A stretch of DNA of 20,267 nt from a virus. The position numbers were made by a program, and so were the translations under genes. The notes beneath the pieces are model-generated. The model saw only the letters and a list, made by a program, of their open reading frames with translations. It searched no databases and was not told where the DNA came from. Positions 7,748-14,514 of the stretch are shown piece after piece. The DNA lies in the IMG/VR virus record IMGVR_UViG_3300032516_000248, positions 1 to 20,267 of that record; one strand, given 5' to 3'. The first letter of the stretch is position 1; the number at the start of each line of letters is the position of its first letter.

Positions 7748-8059
7748 TCAGAACTCCGTGACACGCAGCTCGATTTCATCTTCGAGTTTTTGGTTGTCGC
7801 TTGTATTGGTACGCATGGTGATTCTGTACGTGTTGGCGGTCACTCCTCCACTCAGGAACATGACGAGTTGATCCCCATCCGGGGCCACGGCCACATTGAG
7901 AACCTGGACTGGCGGGACCGTTATTGGTGACACGAGGAAAGTCGGGGAACTTATTGTCTCCCCGGTGGCGAGCGAACTCCTGAAGTCAACGCGATACCGC
8001 TTGACCTCGTATGGCTGTTGCTCAAACCTGCCGATGATTCGTTCTGCATTTACAAGCAT
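7748..8059 (-). CDS. Ig-like fibre/tail adaptor protein
   Basis: A 103-residue protein. It has E-V-K-R-Y-R-V-D-F near the start, G-E-T-I-S-S-P-T-F-L-V-S-P in the middle and F-L-S-G-G-V-T-A-N-T-Y-R-I-T-M-R towards the end. This is the layout of a one-domain Ig-like family found just before phage fibre genes and thought to connect fibre to tail. ATG is preceded by AAGGTGCTGAC. The gene ends 2 bases before the Collar-fibre start, fitting a role as its attachment partner. The family is recognised by pattern; the partner is inferred. Confidence 0.75.
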   Translation of the reverse strand: MLVNAERIIGRFEQQPYEVKRYRVDFRSSLATGETISSPTFLVSPITVPPVQVLNVAVAPDGDQLVMFLSGGVTANTYRITMRTNTSDNQKLEDEIELRVTEF

Positions 8060-8060
8060 G

Positions 8061-8276
8061 TCAGCACCTTACCGTCGTTGAGCGGGTTTCCGCTGGTATA
8101 CAAACGCGTGGGTTAATACTCGGAAAGTCAACGACGAGCAACGGAGCAAATGTTTCCCCCGCTCCCATCGAATCCATAACTATTGCCGAGTTACCCCCCA
8201 TCCCGTCCACCTCTATCAGGTTCACCTGCATGGAATTCAGGGCTCCAAACAAATCAATGAGTTGTATTGTGTTCAT
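8061..8276 (-). CDS. Small hypothetical protein of the tail block
   Basis: A 71-residue protein whose ATG overlaps the preceding stop (ATGA), so it is probably translationally coupled. It opens MNTIQLIDLFGALNSMQVNL and is predicted as a helix followed by strands, with a G-M-G-G-N-S turn and a C-terminal R-S-T-T-V-R-C. I do not recognise a family. It lies between two structural proteins, so a small virion component is likely. The reading frame is believable because it fills the space between neighbours exactly and no alternative frame does. Confidence 0.6.
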   Translation of the reverse strand: MNTIQLIDLFGALNSMQVNLIEVDGMGGNSAIVMDSMGAGETFAPLLVVDFPSINPRVCIPAETRSTTVRC

Positions 8277-8680
8277 GCTCGGTAGAACCCCCCATATGCA
8301 GCATTGTACGATACGGAGTAATTAAACCCGACACCAACAAAAGGCAGCGCAGGTCCATCGCTGGAATAGCAAATCAGTTTTGACGTCGCATCTACGCCAG
8401 TGTCCTCGAACACAATGATCCCCGTAACTGGGGTGTCATTCCGGTAAAGCAGGAACTGGGGGGTCAAACCAGCGGCATATCCGTCCGTGACGGACTTACC
8501 AGTGAGGACTCCAGATCGAGCCAGGATCGATCCTACCGGAAGAGCCGACAAGAACTCGTCGGTGTCCGCATTGGGAACGTAAGCAGCGGACACGAACGCC
8601 AGTTTGATGCTGGCTGTACCCCAGTTGAATCCGGCTGACTGTAGACGTTGCCGATGCTTACTGAAAAGGATGTTTGCCAT
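8273..8680 (-). CDS. Phage structural protein (decoration/tail family)
   Basis: A 135-residue protein that resembles a widespread small phage structural family. It has N-terminal R-Q-R-L-Q-S-A-G-F-N-W followed by I-K-L-A-F-V-S-A-A-Y-V-P, then D-E-F-L-S-A-L-P-V-G-S, and a late strand set with K-L-I-C-Y-S-S-D-G-P-A-L-P. Relatives have the order W-x-x-x-x-I-K-x-A-L-V-D, E-Y-L-S-D-I-P, and S-x-L-I-A-Y-I-D. They are usually listed as hypothetical virion proteins located between adaptors and fibres, as here. ATG 8680 lies 3 bases after the previous stop; no strong ribosome-binding site is visible. Confidence 0.7.
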   Translation of the reverse strand: MANILFSKHRQRLQSAGFNWGTASIKLAFVSAAYVPNADTDEFLSALPVGSILARSGVLTGKSVTDGYAAGLTPQFLLYRNDTPVTGIIVFEDTGVDATSKLICYSSDGPALPFVGVGFNYSVSYNAAYGGFYRA

Positions 8681-8683
8681 GGA

Positions 8684-9364
8684 TCACGCGAACGAGGGGA
8701 ACCGCCAGCCCTGGTCAGCGCGGAGGTATCCCTGATCCGATATGGCTCGAAACTCCAGGCAGCGACGACGGAACGTCTGCCCATACCGGGTCGCCAGCAT
8801 GGGGTCAGACCACGGCTTGTTAGACATCATGTGCAGCCTGGAAAGGGCCCCTTCCAGGATTGCCTCAAAATGGTGCGACTGGGCCATATCTGGCAACCGA
8901 GTAGCGTCAGGCAGTGGGACCAGGGAAGCGTCCACCCAGAGATAGGGACCAACCGCGGTGTTTGGCTTGGGCCACAACCTCAGTACGGTTGGATCCGCTG
9001 CCTGGAAGTACATGGGGAAGCCCGTCTGCCCGTCGGTGGGGCGGAACGTAAGAGGCTTCAAGTTCATGCGTCCACGTATGGGGTCCTCGATCCATGCGCC
9101 GTGAACGAACATGACGTTCGAATAGGCATCCACCGGGTTCAACCATACCAAGTCCTGATCCAGGTAGATGCTGTACGGGCCGAATTGCTCCCTCCAGGCG
9201 CGTGACTGGAAGTAAAACTCCCTGATCGCGGCATGGAGTTCGCACTCTATCTGCGCCGTAACAGCTCCCGGAAGCCGGGACTGGAGGGGATTCATCCACA
9301 AATCCAGAGTGAGTCCACAGTTCGCGGTGAGCGATCCGGCGTTATCACAGAAAATTGTAGCCAC
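8684..9364 (-). CDS. Head-tail connector/tail tubular-type protein
   Basis: A 226-residue protein. I chose GTG 9364 because GGAGG lies 6 bases upstream. A TTG at 9370 that overlaps the previous stop is the other option. It contains R-E-F-Y-F-Q-S-R-A-W near residues 48-57, a run of strands, L-R-L-W-P-K-P-N, and a C-terminal helical part with L-E-G-A-L-S-R-L, K-P-W-S-D-P and Y-G-Q-T-F-R-R-R. Late helices of this kind (short-lived Asp-Pro then R-x-x-F-x-x-x) are typical of podovirus connector proteins stacked under the portal (tail tubular A or gp4-like). The gene is the second of the adaptor pair after the coat gene. Confidence 0.7.
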   Translation of the reverse strand: MATIFCDNAGSLTANCGLTLDLWMNPLQSRLPGAVTAQIECELHAAIREFYFQSRAWREQFGPYSIYLDQDLVWLNPVDAYSNVMFVHGAWIEDPIRGRMNLKPLTFRPTDGQTGFPMYFQAADPTVLRLWPKPNTAVGPYLWVDASLVPLPDATRLPDMAQSHHFEAILEGALSRLHMMSNKPWSDPMLATRYGQTFRRRCLEFRAISDQGYLRADQGWRFPSFA

Positions 9365-9366
9365 GA

Positions 9367-9744
9367 TCAACCTCCAACCAGGGACTGGCGAAACGCTGCC
9401 AGCAGGGTCATGGCACGATTATCAAGGGTAAACTCGTCGTCGCCAAGCTGCAATTTGCCGACGGAGTAGAAAACCGAGGGCATGAAGAACATCTCGTCGA
9501 TCGGATACGGTGTTGGCGTGGGGGTCAGCCCCAAATCAGCTTCTATGAAATCAGGAAGCGCAATGGTGCCACCCCCAGTATCAGTGCAGCACCCAACGAA
9601 GATATCGGGCCGCAGGCGTTGAGCTTCCCGAAAACTGGAGTTGATCGACGCGAGAATATCCGCCTGGGTGTACCGATAAGGCACACGACGATCCTTGAGC
9701 ATCAGGCGGACTTCATCCACCAAGTTGTCTAACGTCTTCGCCAC
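9367..9744 (-). CDS. Phage adaptor protein (DUF6682-like)
   Basis: A 125-residue protein starting with GTG (MAKTLDNLVDEVRLMLKD). GGAGG lies 7 bases upstream, immediately after the coat-gene terminator. The first 45 residues match the adaptor pattern: a helix L-V-D-E-V-R-x-M-L-K-D, then R-Y-T-Q-A-D-I-L-A-S-I-N-S-S, then R-E-A-Q-R-L-R-P-D. Relatives read D-x-E-L-L-x-W-L-N-D-A-Q-R-E-I-x-x-L-R-P-D. It probably binds below the portal ring and carries the next connector. The C-terminal half (F-T-L-D-N-R-A-M-T-L-L-A-A-F) is a helix. Position right after the coat gene supports this role. Confidence 0.75.
   Translation of the reverse strand: MAKTLDNLVDEVRLMLKDRRVPYRYTQADILASINSSFREAQRLRPDIFVGCCTDTGGGTIALPDFIEADLGLTPTPTPYPIDEMFFMPSVFYSVGKLQLGDDEFTLDNRAMTLLAAFRQSLVGG
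9371..9375 (-). promoter_or_regulatory. Ribosome binding site that sets the connector start
   Basis: GGAGG on the minus strand, 6 bases before GTG 9364 and inside the end of the upstream adaptor gene. The TTG at 9370 starts directly beside this site, too close for normal initiation. This spacing is why GTG 9364 is preferred over TTG. Confidence 0.7.
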
Positions 9745-9755
9745 GAAGCACCTCC

Positions 9756-9797
9756 GGAAGAAGAAAGGGGGTCACCTCATTTCTGAAGTGACCCCCT
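9756..9797 (-). terminator. Intrinsic terminator after the major capsid gene
   Basis: On the minus strand a perfect GGGGGTCAC / GTGACCCCC stem (9767-9775 with 9788-9796, minus one offset) is extended by four more pairs. One of these is a G-U wobble only on the minus strand. The loop is GAAA (9780-9783) and an A-T pair closes the base (9766/9797). It is followed by TTCTTCTT. The wobble, the GAAA tetraloop and the T-rich tail all favour function on the minus strand. It separates the coat gene (stop at 9831) from the adaptor gene (start 9744). Confidence 0.9.
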
Positions 9798-9830
9798 CTG
9801 TTGGGCCAGGTTCCCTAGAGAGGGCTGCTA

Positions 9831-10823
9831 TCAGCCCTTCGCAACAACGCTGGTCGCCAGGCAGGTGCCATCGATGACACCGAGCCCGTAGACCTGCAAG
9901 CCGCGCAGGAGGGTACCAAACGTGCTTTCAGACCGGAGGGTTTCGACCTTGGTCATCTGGCTGGCAAAGGTCAGGCCGTTCTTGTGACCGGCGTAGACCG
10001 CGAACTCGCCCGCTGCCAGACCGCCCGCGACACCCGCTGGCAGAAGGTTCGACACGTAGATCATGAACCGATCCACCATGCCGAGCCGACCGTTGCGTAG
10101 CATCGAAGAGCCGTCGCCCGAGATGGAGGCATCGCGGAGTTCCGACCGTTTGATCGCGGCGGCATACCATGCCGGTACGATCACGAAGCGGCCAGATTCC
10201 GGGATATTCTGCTCATCCAGGACCTGTCCGAGGTCAACCAGGTGGTTGATGACTGAGCGATCGTTCGCGCTCGTGTCACCAACGCCTGTGCCCTGGGCCA
10301 CTTCGGCGACGAACGCCGGTGTGGTTGTCGCACCGAGACGGAGGTTCGCGCTGATGCGACCGGCTGCGAGGCCTTTGTTCGCAGCAACTGTTCCGCCGTT
10401 GATCAGTGCAAACGCGAGGGCGTCGTTGTCCACTGCGATCTTCATCTGCTCGGAGGCGTCATCCGCCCACAGGCTCAGAAGGTCGGCATCGGCCTGCACT
10501 TCCATCACGTCGTCGAGGACCGTGTTGAAGTACTTGCCCTTGTCAATATTCAGATCGACAGATGCCGCGGACGGACGCGTGACCACGAGGGCCTGTGTCG
10601 CCGAGTAGCTTGCGATTGAGATGGTCGGACGAGTGCGAATCTTGACCAGATCCCCCATATTCCGGATTTCGCCTTCGTAATCCGTGTTGGAGATCGCGGC
10701 CAGGACGGTCGCATCGTAGAACTTCTCGATGAATTTGCCGGCCCAGAGGGTCGGAATGAAAATACCGGTATATGCGGGAGATGCAGCTGCGCCGCTATAC
10801 GGTGAACCAATTGGATATGCCAT
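9831..10823 (-). CDS. Major capsid protein
   Basis: A 330-residue coat protein, expected to have the HK97 fold. The opening (A-S-P-A-Y-T-G-I-F-I-P-T-L-W-A-G-K-F-I-E-K-F-Y) is followed by N-M-G-D-L-V-K-I-R-T-R-P-T and V-D-L-N-I-D-K-G-K-Y-F-N. Next comes a long helix region with A-S-E-Q-M-K-I-A-V-D-N-D-A, like the spine helix of podovirus coat proteins. Late elements include G-R-F-V-I-V-P-A-W-Y-A-A and A-G-H-K-N-G-L-T-F-A-S-Q. It is placed after scaffold and before adaptors, as expected. ATG 10823 has CGGAG about 9 bases upstream. The terminator just after it suggests its transcript is made in excess over the tail genes. Confidence 0.9.
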   Translation of the reverse strand: MAYPIGSPYSGAAASPAYTGIFIPTLWAGKFIEKFYDATVLAAISNTDYEGEIRNMGDLVKIRTRPTISIASYSATQALVVTRPSAASVDLNIDKGKYFNTVLDDVMEVQADADLLSLWADDASEQMKIAVDNDALAFALINGGTVAANKGLAAGRISANLRLGATTTPAFVAEVAQGTGVGDTSANDRSVINHLVDLGQVLDEQNIPESGRFVIVPAWYAAAIKRSELRDASISGDGSSMLRNGRLGMVDRFMIYVSNLLPAGVAGGLAAGEFAVYAGHKNGLTFASQMTKVETLRSESTFGTLLRGLQVYGLGVIDGTCLATSVVAKG

Positions 10824-10850
10824 GACGATGTGCTCCGTGTCTCATGATGG

Positions 10851-11831
10851 TTACTGAACGCGCCCTTCGGCAGCCGCCTTGAAGATTTCCCCTTCTATCC
10901 GAACTTTTTCGGCTTGGGGGACCCTTCCGCGACGTACCTGCGCGTAGAACTGACCTATTTCAGACTGTGTCCACACGCGGCCACCACCAGGAGCTACGAC
11001 CGGCCCACCGCTTCGCGGAGTGCCTGGGGCCATCAGTGATCCAGCGTCTACGGAAGGAGTCCGTGCTGCTGGAGCTGGCGACCTAGCCGAGTCTTCCTGA
11101 AAAGCCTTGAAGAACTGAACGACGCGGGCAGCGTCGCTAGCCTGGAAGGCTTCAGTCAGAAGCTCTCGCTTCTGTCTTCCAGAGAATACATCACTTCCTG
11201 TCAACCATGCAAGGAAGGTCGGATCTTGATTGATCTGCGCCCAGTTTGGAACCTGCTCATCTAGTGCATTTATTACACTGGTTCGCATACGTTCCTGCTC
11301 TACCTTTTCCTGGTGGGAACTACGCCCAGTTGCTTCTTTCAGCTGTTTCTGGAAGGGCTGTAGCTCAGCGGCTACAACCTCTCGGGCGCGACGTGCCACG
11401 ACATCGAAGAATTCTTCCCCGTACTCTTCCCTCTCCTGTTTGGTGAAGGAGTCTGGCTTTGGGAGTGAGCCATTGGAGGCCGGCGCAGCCGCCGGTGCGC
11501 GGTCAGCCAACTGAGCCAATAGCGTCTCATTCTGTCGATTTCGCTCGGAAAGTTCGCTTATGGAGACTTTCAGTTCCGGGATTTCCTTGTCGTACTTACC
11601 CTTCAGTACTCCATACATCTGCTTGTAGTCTCGGTCATCGGAGACGGGGGCAGCAGCCGGGGCAGCAGCCGGGGCAGCAGCCGGGGCAGCAGCCGGGGCA
11701 TCAACAGGAGCCGCAGCCGCAGCCGCAGCCGCAGCCGCAGGATCAGCCGCAGGTTTTGTGGACAGTTCCGCGAGCAACTTGTTTGCTTCATCGACCTGTC
11801 TCTGAATGGGGGCTGGTAGGCGTTTGCTCAC
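10851..11831 (-). CDS. Capsid scaffolding protein, Ala/Pro-rich N-terminus
   Basis: A 326-residue protein starting with GTG in a GTGA overlap. Residues 32-41 are ten Ala, followed by P-V-D and AAAP repeats up to about residue 62. Both come from tandem DNA repeats. Residues about 65-115 are a coiled coil (K-G-K-Y-D-K-E-I-P-E-L-K-V-S-I-S-E-L). A second helical stretch follows around A-E-L-Q-P-F-Q-K-Q-L-K-E-A. The C-terminus is basic (R-R-G-R-V-P-Q-A-E-K-V-R). Charged, helical and located directly before the coat gene, it fits an internal scaffold that drives procapsid assembly. No protease motif is visible. Confidence 0.85.
   Translation of the reverse strand: MSKRLPAPIQRQVDEANKLLAELSTKPAADPAAAAAAAAAAPVDAPAAAPAAAPAAAPAAAPVSDDRDYKQMYGVLKGKYDKEIPELKVSISELSERNRQNETLLAQLADRAPAAAPASNGSLPKPDSFTKQEREEYGEEFFDVVARRAREVVAAELQPFQKQLKEATGRSSHQEKVEQERMRTSVINALDEQVPNWAQINQDPTFLAWLTGSDVFSGRQKRELLTEAFQASDAARVVQFFKAFQEDSARSPAPAARTPSVDAGSLMAPGTPRSGGPVVAPGGGRVWTQSEIGQFYAQVRRGRVPQAEKVRIEGEIFKAAAEGRVQ
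11647..11700. repeat. 12-base tandem repeat, 4.5 copies
   Basis: The plus-strand unit GGGGCAGCAGCC is repeated 4 times plus half a unit with no mismatches. It lies in frame in the scaffold gene and codes for four AAAP units. A length that is a multiple of three means slippage changes the number of AAAP units without breaking the frame. Confidence 0.9.
11711..11740. repeat. 6-base tandem repeat, 5 copies
   Basis: The plus-strand unit CCGCAG is repeated five times exactly. On the coding strand it gives an uninterrupted Ala tract of the scaffold (residues about 32-41). It is separate from the 12-base repeat that codes for AAAP. Confidence 0.9.
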
Positions 11832-12052
11832 GGTTTATCTCCCGTCTTGGTGGACTCGGCGATCAACTCGCCAAGGCAGCGTGCGTACGATCGGAGGTCT
11901 TGGAGGTTTTTGGGGTTACAGTGCATTACATCCTCAACCGCTTTGGCATGCGCTATCCGTAGTTTATCAATATAAAAACGGAATTGCGCCGAGCCGTTTA
12001 GCTCGGCCATGACCTTTCGGTCATCAGCCAGACGGAAAAGCCCCTTGATCAT
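11828..12052 (-). CDS. Small helical protein before the scaffold
   Basis: A 74-residue protein with start ATGA overlapping the previous stop and end overlapping the scaffold start (GTGA). It opens MIKGLFRLADDRKVMAELNG and is almost all helix: charged, amphipathic, with one Cys-x-x near C-N-P-K-N. No family is recognised. The tight coupling on both sides suggests it works with the scaffold or portal. Podovirus genomes often keep a small helical gene here. No membrane segment is seen. Confidence 0.7.
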   Translation of the reverse strand: MIKGLFRLADDRKVMAELNGSAQFRFYIDKLRIAHAKAVEDVMHCNPKNLQDLRSYARCLGELIAESTKTGDKP

Positions 12053-12306
12053 CGAGTATTCAGTGGGCCTGAAGTAGGGCCAAGAAGCCCACCGAGACCT
12101 GCAGAAAAATCATCCGCGTCCGGGCCATTCTCACCCTTCTCGTAGTTCTTTGTGTACTTGCGGCTTGTCGGCGACCGACCAGGAAGCTGCACAGTCTCAC
12201 CGAACTGCAGATCCATGTCCCCACGGCTTTTGCCACCAGGAGACTGGTCCCGAGGACTCTGAGCCCCGTTCTTGGGGTAAGAGCCGCTGCGTTTTTCCTC
12301 GCTCAC
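12049..12306 (-). CDS. Small hydrophilic protein between portal and scaffold
   Basis: An 85-residue protein starting with GTG 12306, overlapping the preceding stop as GTGA, with GGGAG 6 bases upstream. A longer version of the frame from 12441 exists but overlaps the 52-residue ORF in another frame. The product opens VSEEKRSGSYPKNG and is rich in Gly, Ser, Arg and Pro. Its C-terminal half (D-D-F-S-A-G-L-G-G-L-L-G-P) may be a short amphipathic segment. It looks largely disordered. No family is recognised. Confidence 0.65.
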   Translation of the reverse strand: MSEEKRSGSYPKNGAQSPRDQSPGGKSRGDMDLQFGETVQLPGRSPTSRKYTKNYEKGENGPDADDFSAGLGGLLGPTSGPLNTR

Positions 12307-12461
12307 TTCTTGCTCCCGCCCTGTGAGCTGAATACCTTCTGGGAAGAAGGTTTCGCAAACTTGGGGGACGAAGTCGAGAGTACCTTGGTGGGCTTGGGCT
12401 TCCCTTTCGAGATGCTCATGACGCCACGAGGGTGCTTGCACTGAACGTAACCTTCGGACAT
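12303..12461 (-). CDS. Short basic protein after the portal gene
   Basis: A 52-residue ORF starting at ATG 12461, 11 bases after the portal stop, with a good site GAGGAATCAGCC. It reads MSEGYVQCKHPRGVMSISKG and continues as Lys/Ser/Pro-rich sequence ending in G-S-K-K. The product is strongly basic and probably disordered. Evidence for a real gene is the ribosome-binding site, the fit between the portal stop and the next gene, and the GTGA link. The function is unknown; a nucleic-acid-binding or head protein is possible. Confidence 0.65.
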   Translation of the reverse strand: MSEGYVQCKHPRGVMSISKGKPKPTKVLSTSSPKFAKPSSQKVFSSQGGSKK

Positions 12462-12471
12462 GGCTGATTCC

Positions 12472-14514
12472 TCAAGAAGTATTTTGACGACCCGAAACTG
12501 TATTCAGGGACTGAGTCTGCAACCGGGGGCCGTTGCTATCCGATACCGCTGGTACCGGCGTAGGCGTACCCGCCGGGTTGAAGCCTGCGCCCCCACCACC
12601 CTGCGGACTCTGTGAATTCTGCTCGCCCGGCTCCGGAATGTCCAGATCAATGCCAATACGATCTGCCACCTGCTGGAGCACGCTCGCCCTCTGGGCTCCG
12701 ACAATCGGCCCATCGATCTCGTTCGCTGTGAGCTGGAGGAACTCGAGTTGACGGACCCGATCCTGCTCCTGCTTGACCACGTTGCGCACGCCATTGACCT
12801 TGACGGTCTCATCGCCGCGCAATATCCCGGTACTGTCAGTGAGCATTACCAGGTCGTAGAGCGACTGCAGCATTGGCTCAAAAACATCGTCATCGATGTT
12901 TTCCGCCACGTTCTGCAGCGCCTTGTTGGCATTCGACATCAGCATCGCCAGACCGGACGCGGTGCGGCCGGCACCACCTACATTCTGGTCGCCCTGCATG
13001 TAACGGGGTATCGCCGAAACTTCATCGGCAATAGTGTTGAATTGGCCATACACACCGAGCAATTCGGTGGCGTTTGACCCCGGCTGGAAGAATCCCACCG
13101 GCGCTGATGCGCTCGGGTTCGATGGATCCGTGGTGTATTTCCAGCGTTTCCACGGGTACAACGTGTCGTCCTGGTTCGGGTTGACGAGATCCTCATTGAA
13201 GAAGACCTGCGGTCCCGACGCGATCGACATGTTGTTCACCAGGGAGCGAAGCGTAGCGTTCATGACATCCTGGATATCACCGATCAATTCAGCGATGCCG
13301 GAGCCATAAATCGTGCCCGGTTGCTTGTCGAAACTGGTGCAGTAGTAATTCGGGCGCTTGCGGATGTTCGGATTCAGCATGGCCTTGATGACCATCCGGT
13401 TCACCGTCCAGCAAGTGATGAAATACGGCTTATCCTCGTCATCAACGCCCTTCAGGCCGTATTCCTTCAGGTATTTCCCGAGTACGTTCCCCTGAAACTC
13501 GATGCAGTCAACCATCTGGTCGTCGGTGGCTGAAACTGTACCCCGATTCTCGATGTCGCGGCGTTCCTGCTCGAAAATCAGGCCCCACTCGCGCAAACCG
13601 CCGCTTTCGGCCAGTTTTATGCACTCGCGGATCTTGTCTTCGCGGTAACCGGGGAGTCCGATCAGGTTGTACAGGTCCGTGAGCGAAAAACGCTGTCTTT
13701 CGAACGTATCGGCGTTGGCGATTGATGCCGCGCCGGGGGTGAACCACAAATCGAAGGGAGAAACACGGTCCCAGAAGAACCTGGGGCGGGATTCCATGCT
13801 TGGTTCGCCGTCTTCGCCCCATGTAAGCAGCTCGGCGTTGCGAACTGTTGGCCCTTTCAGGAATGCAGTGTGGTAAATGGGGAGATCGGTAAGAAATTGG
13901 GACATCGCCTCCCAAAAACCACCCTCAAGTAGAAGATCATCCATCTTCTGCTCGGCTGCCTTGGCCTGCTCGCTCGCCTTTTTCATCTCGGCGACCTTGG
14001 CGGCCTTCGTAAGATCCTGTTTTCGCTTCTCCAGTTGCGCTTTTTCGGGGGGTTGGCCGTTCATGACCAGATACATGGCCTCGCCACCAACCACCGAGGT
14101 AATGTCCCGCGTTACTGATCCGGGCAAACGAGGATCTGGGCTTGGTTCGATGGACCAGGGGCGTTCCGCAGACATGTAGATGTCACGCAGGAGGGCTGTT
14201 GCGCCCCGGCATTTCCCCGCAGTAACCCTGGCGAACACACTCGAGCCGCCAAATTTGGCAATTTCCGCCTTCTTCGTCGGGGAATACTCCCCGTTGTAGG
14301 CTCTCATGAAAGTAATCATCTGCTCATCCACGTTGGATGAAGTGCGGTGCCGCTTGGCCGCTTCGAATTTCCTGCGAACGTAGGCAGCAAGATCGTCATC
14401 TACTTCCGGTTTCGCAGTAGCGATGGAATGCGCGAGTTGTTCGGCCTTCTGCAACTCTTTAGGAGACACCACTCGAAGAGTGGTGCGGCCCTGCGGTACT
14501 GGAATTGCTGCCAT
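12472..14514 (-). CDS. Portal protein
   Basis: A 680-residue protein directly after the large terminase, the usual portal position. It matches the long podovirus-type portal layout. A helical N-terminus is followed by G-K-C-R-G-A-T-A-L-L-R-D-I-Y-M around residue 100. A Lys/Glu-rich coiled coil (about residues 160-190) reads K-A-A-K-V-A-E-M-K-K-A-S-E-Q-A-K. The stem and clip region contains F-F-W-D-R-V-S-P-F-D-L-W-F-T-P-G. The late part carries P-R-Y-M-Q-G-D-Q-N and G-A-G-R-T-A-S-G-L-A-M-L-M. G-R-T-A-S-G-L-x-M-L is a common mark of this portal class. The end is a Pro/Gln-rich disordered tail. ATG 14514 has AGGA 9 bases upstream. Confidence 0.9.
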   Translation of the reverse strand: MAAIPVPQGRTTLRVVSPKELQKAEQLAHSIATAKPEVDDDLAAYVRRKFEAAKRHRTSSNVDEQMITFMRAYNGEYSPTKKAEIAKFGGSSVFARVTAGKCRGATALLRDIYMSAERPWSIEPSPDPRLPGSVTRDITSVVGGEAMYLVMNGQPPEKAQLEKRKQDLTKAAKVAEMKKASEQAKAAEQKMDDLLLEGGFWEAMSQFLTDLPIYHTAFLKGPTVRNAELLTWGEDGEPSMESRPRFFWDRVSPFDLWFTPGAASIANADTFERQRFSLTDLYNLIGLPGYREDKIRECIKLAESGGLREWGLIFEQERRDIENRGTVSATDDQMVDCIEFQGNVLGKYLKEYGLKGVDDEDKPYFITCWTVNRMVIKAMLNPNIRKRPNYYCTSFDKQPGTIYGSGIAELIGDIQDVMNATLRSLVNNMSIASGPQVFFNEDLVNPNQDDTLYPWKRWKYTTDPSNPSASAPVGFFQPGSNATELLGVYGQFNTIADEVSAIPRYMQGDQNVGGAGRTASGLAMLMSNANKALQNVAENIDDDVFEPMLQSLYDLVMLTDSTGILRGDETVKVNGVRNVVKQEQDRVRQLEFLQLTANEIDGPIVGAQRASVLQQVADRIGIDLDIPEPGEQNSQSPQGGGGAGFNPAGTPTPVPAVSDSNGPRLQTQSLNTVSGRQNTS

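Noticed and set aside
8648-9205. Plus-strand 185-residue open frame opposite the connector gene
   Set aside because: It is an antisense shadow with no known motif, crossing a well-supported minus-strand gene.
11641-11740. CRISPR-like array
   Set aside because: The units are 12 and 6 bases with no spacers; they are simple in-frame repeats in the scaffold gene.
12049-12441. Longer 130-residue version of the 85-residue gene
   Set aside because: Its first 45 residues lie opposite frame to the 52-residue ORF, which has a strong ribosome-binding site; GTG 12306 has GGGAG and a GTGA overlap.
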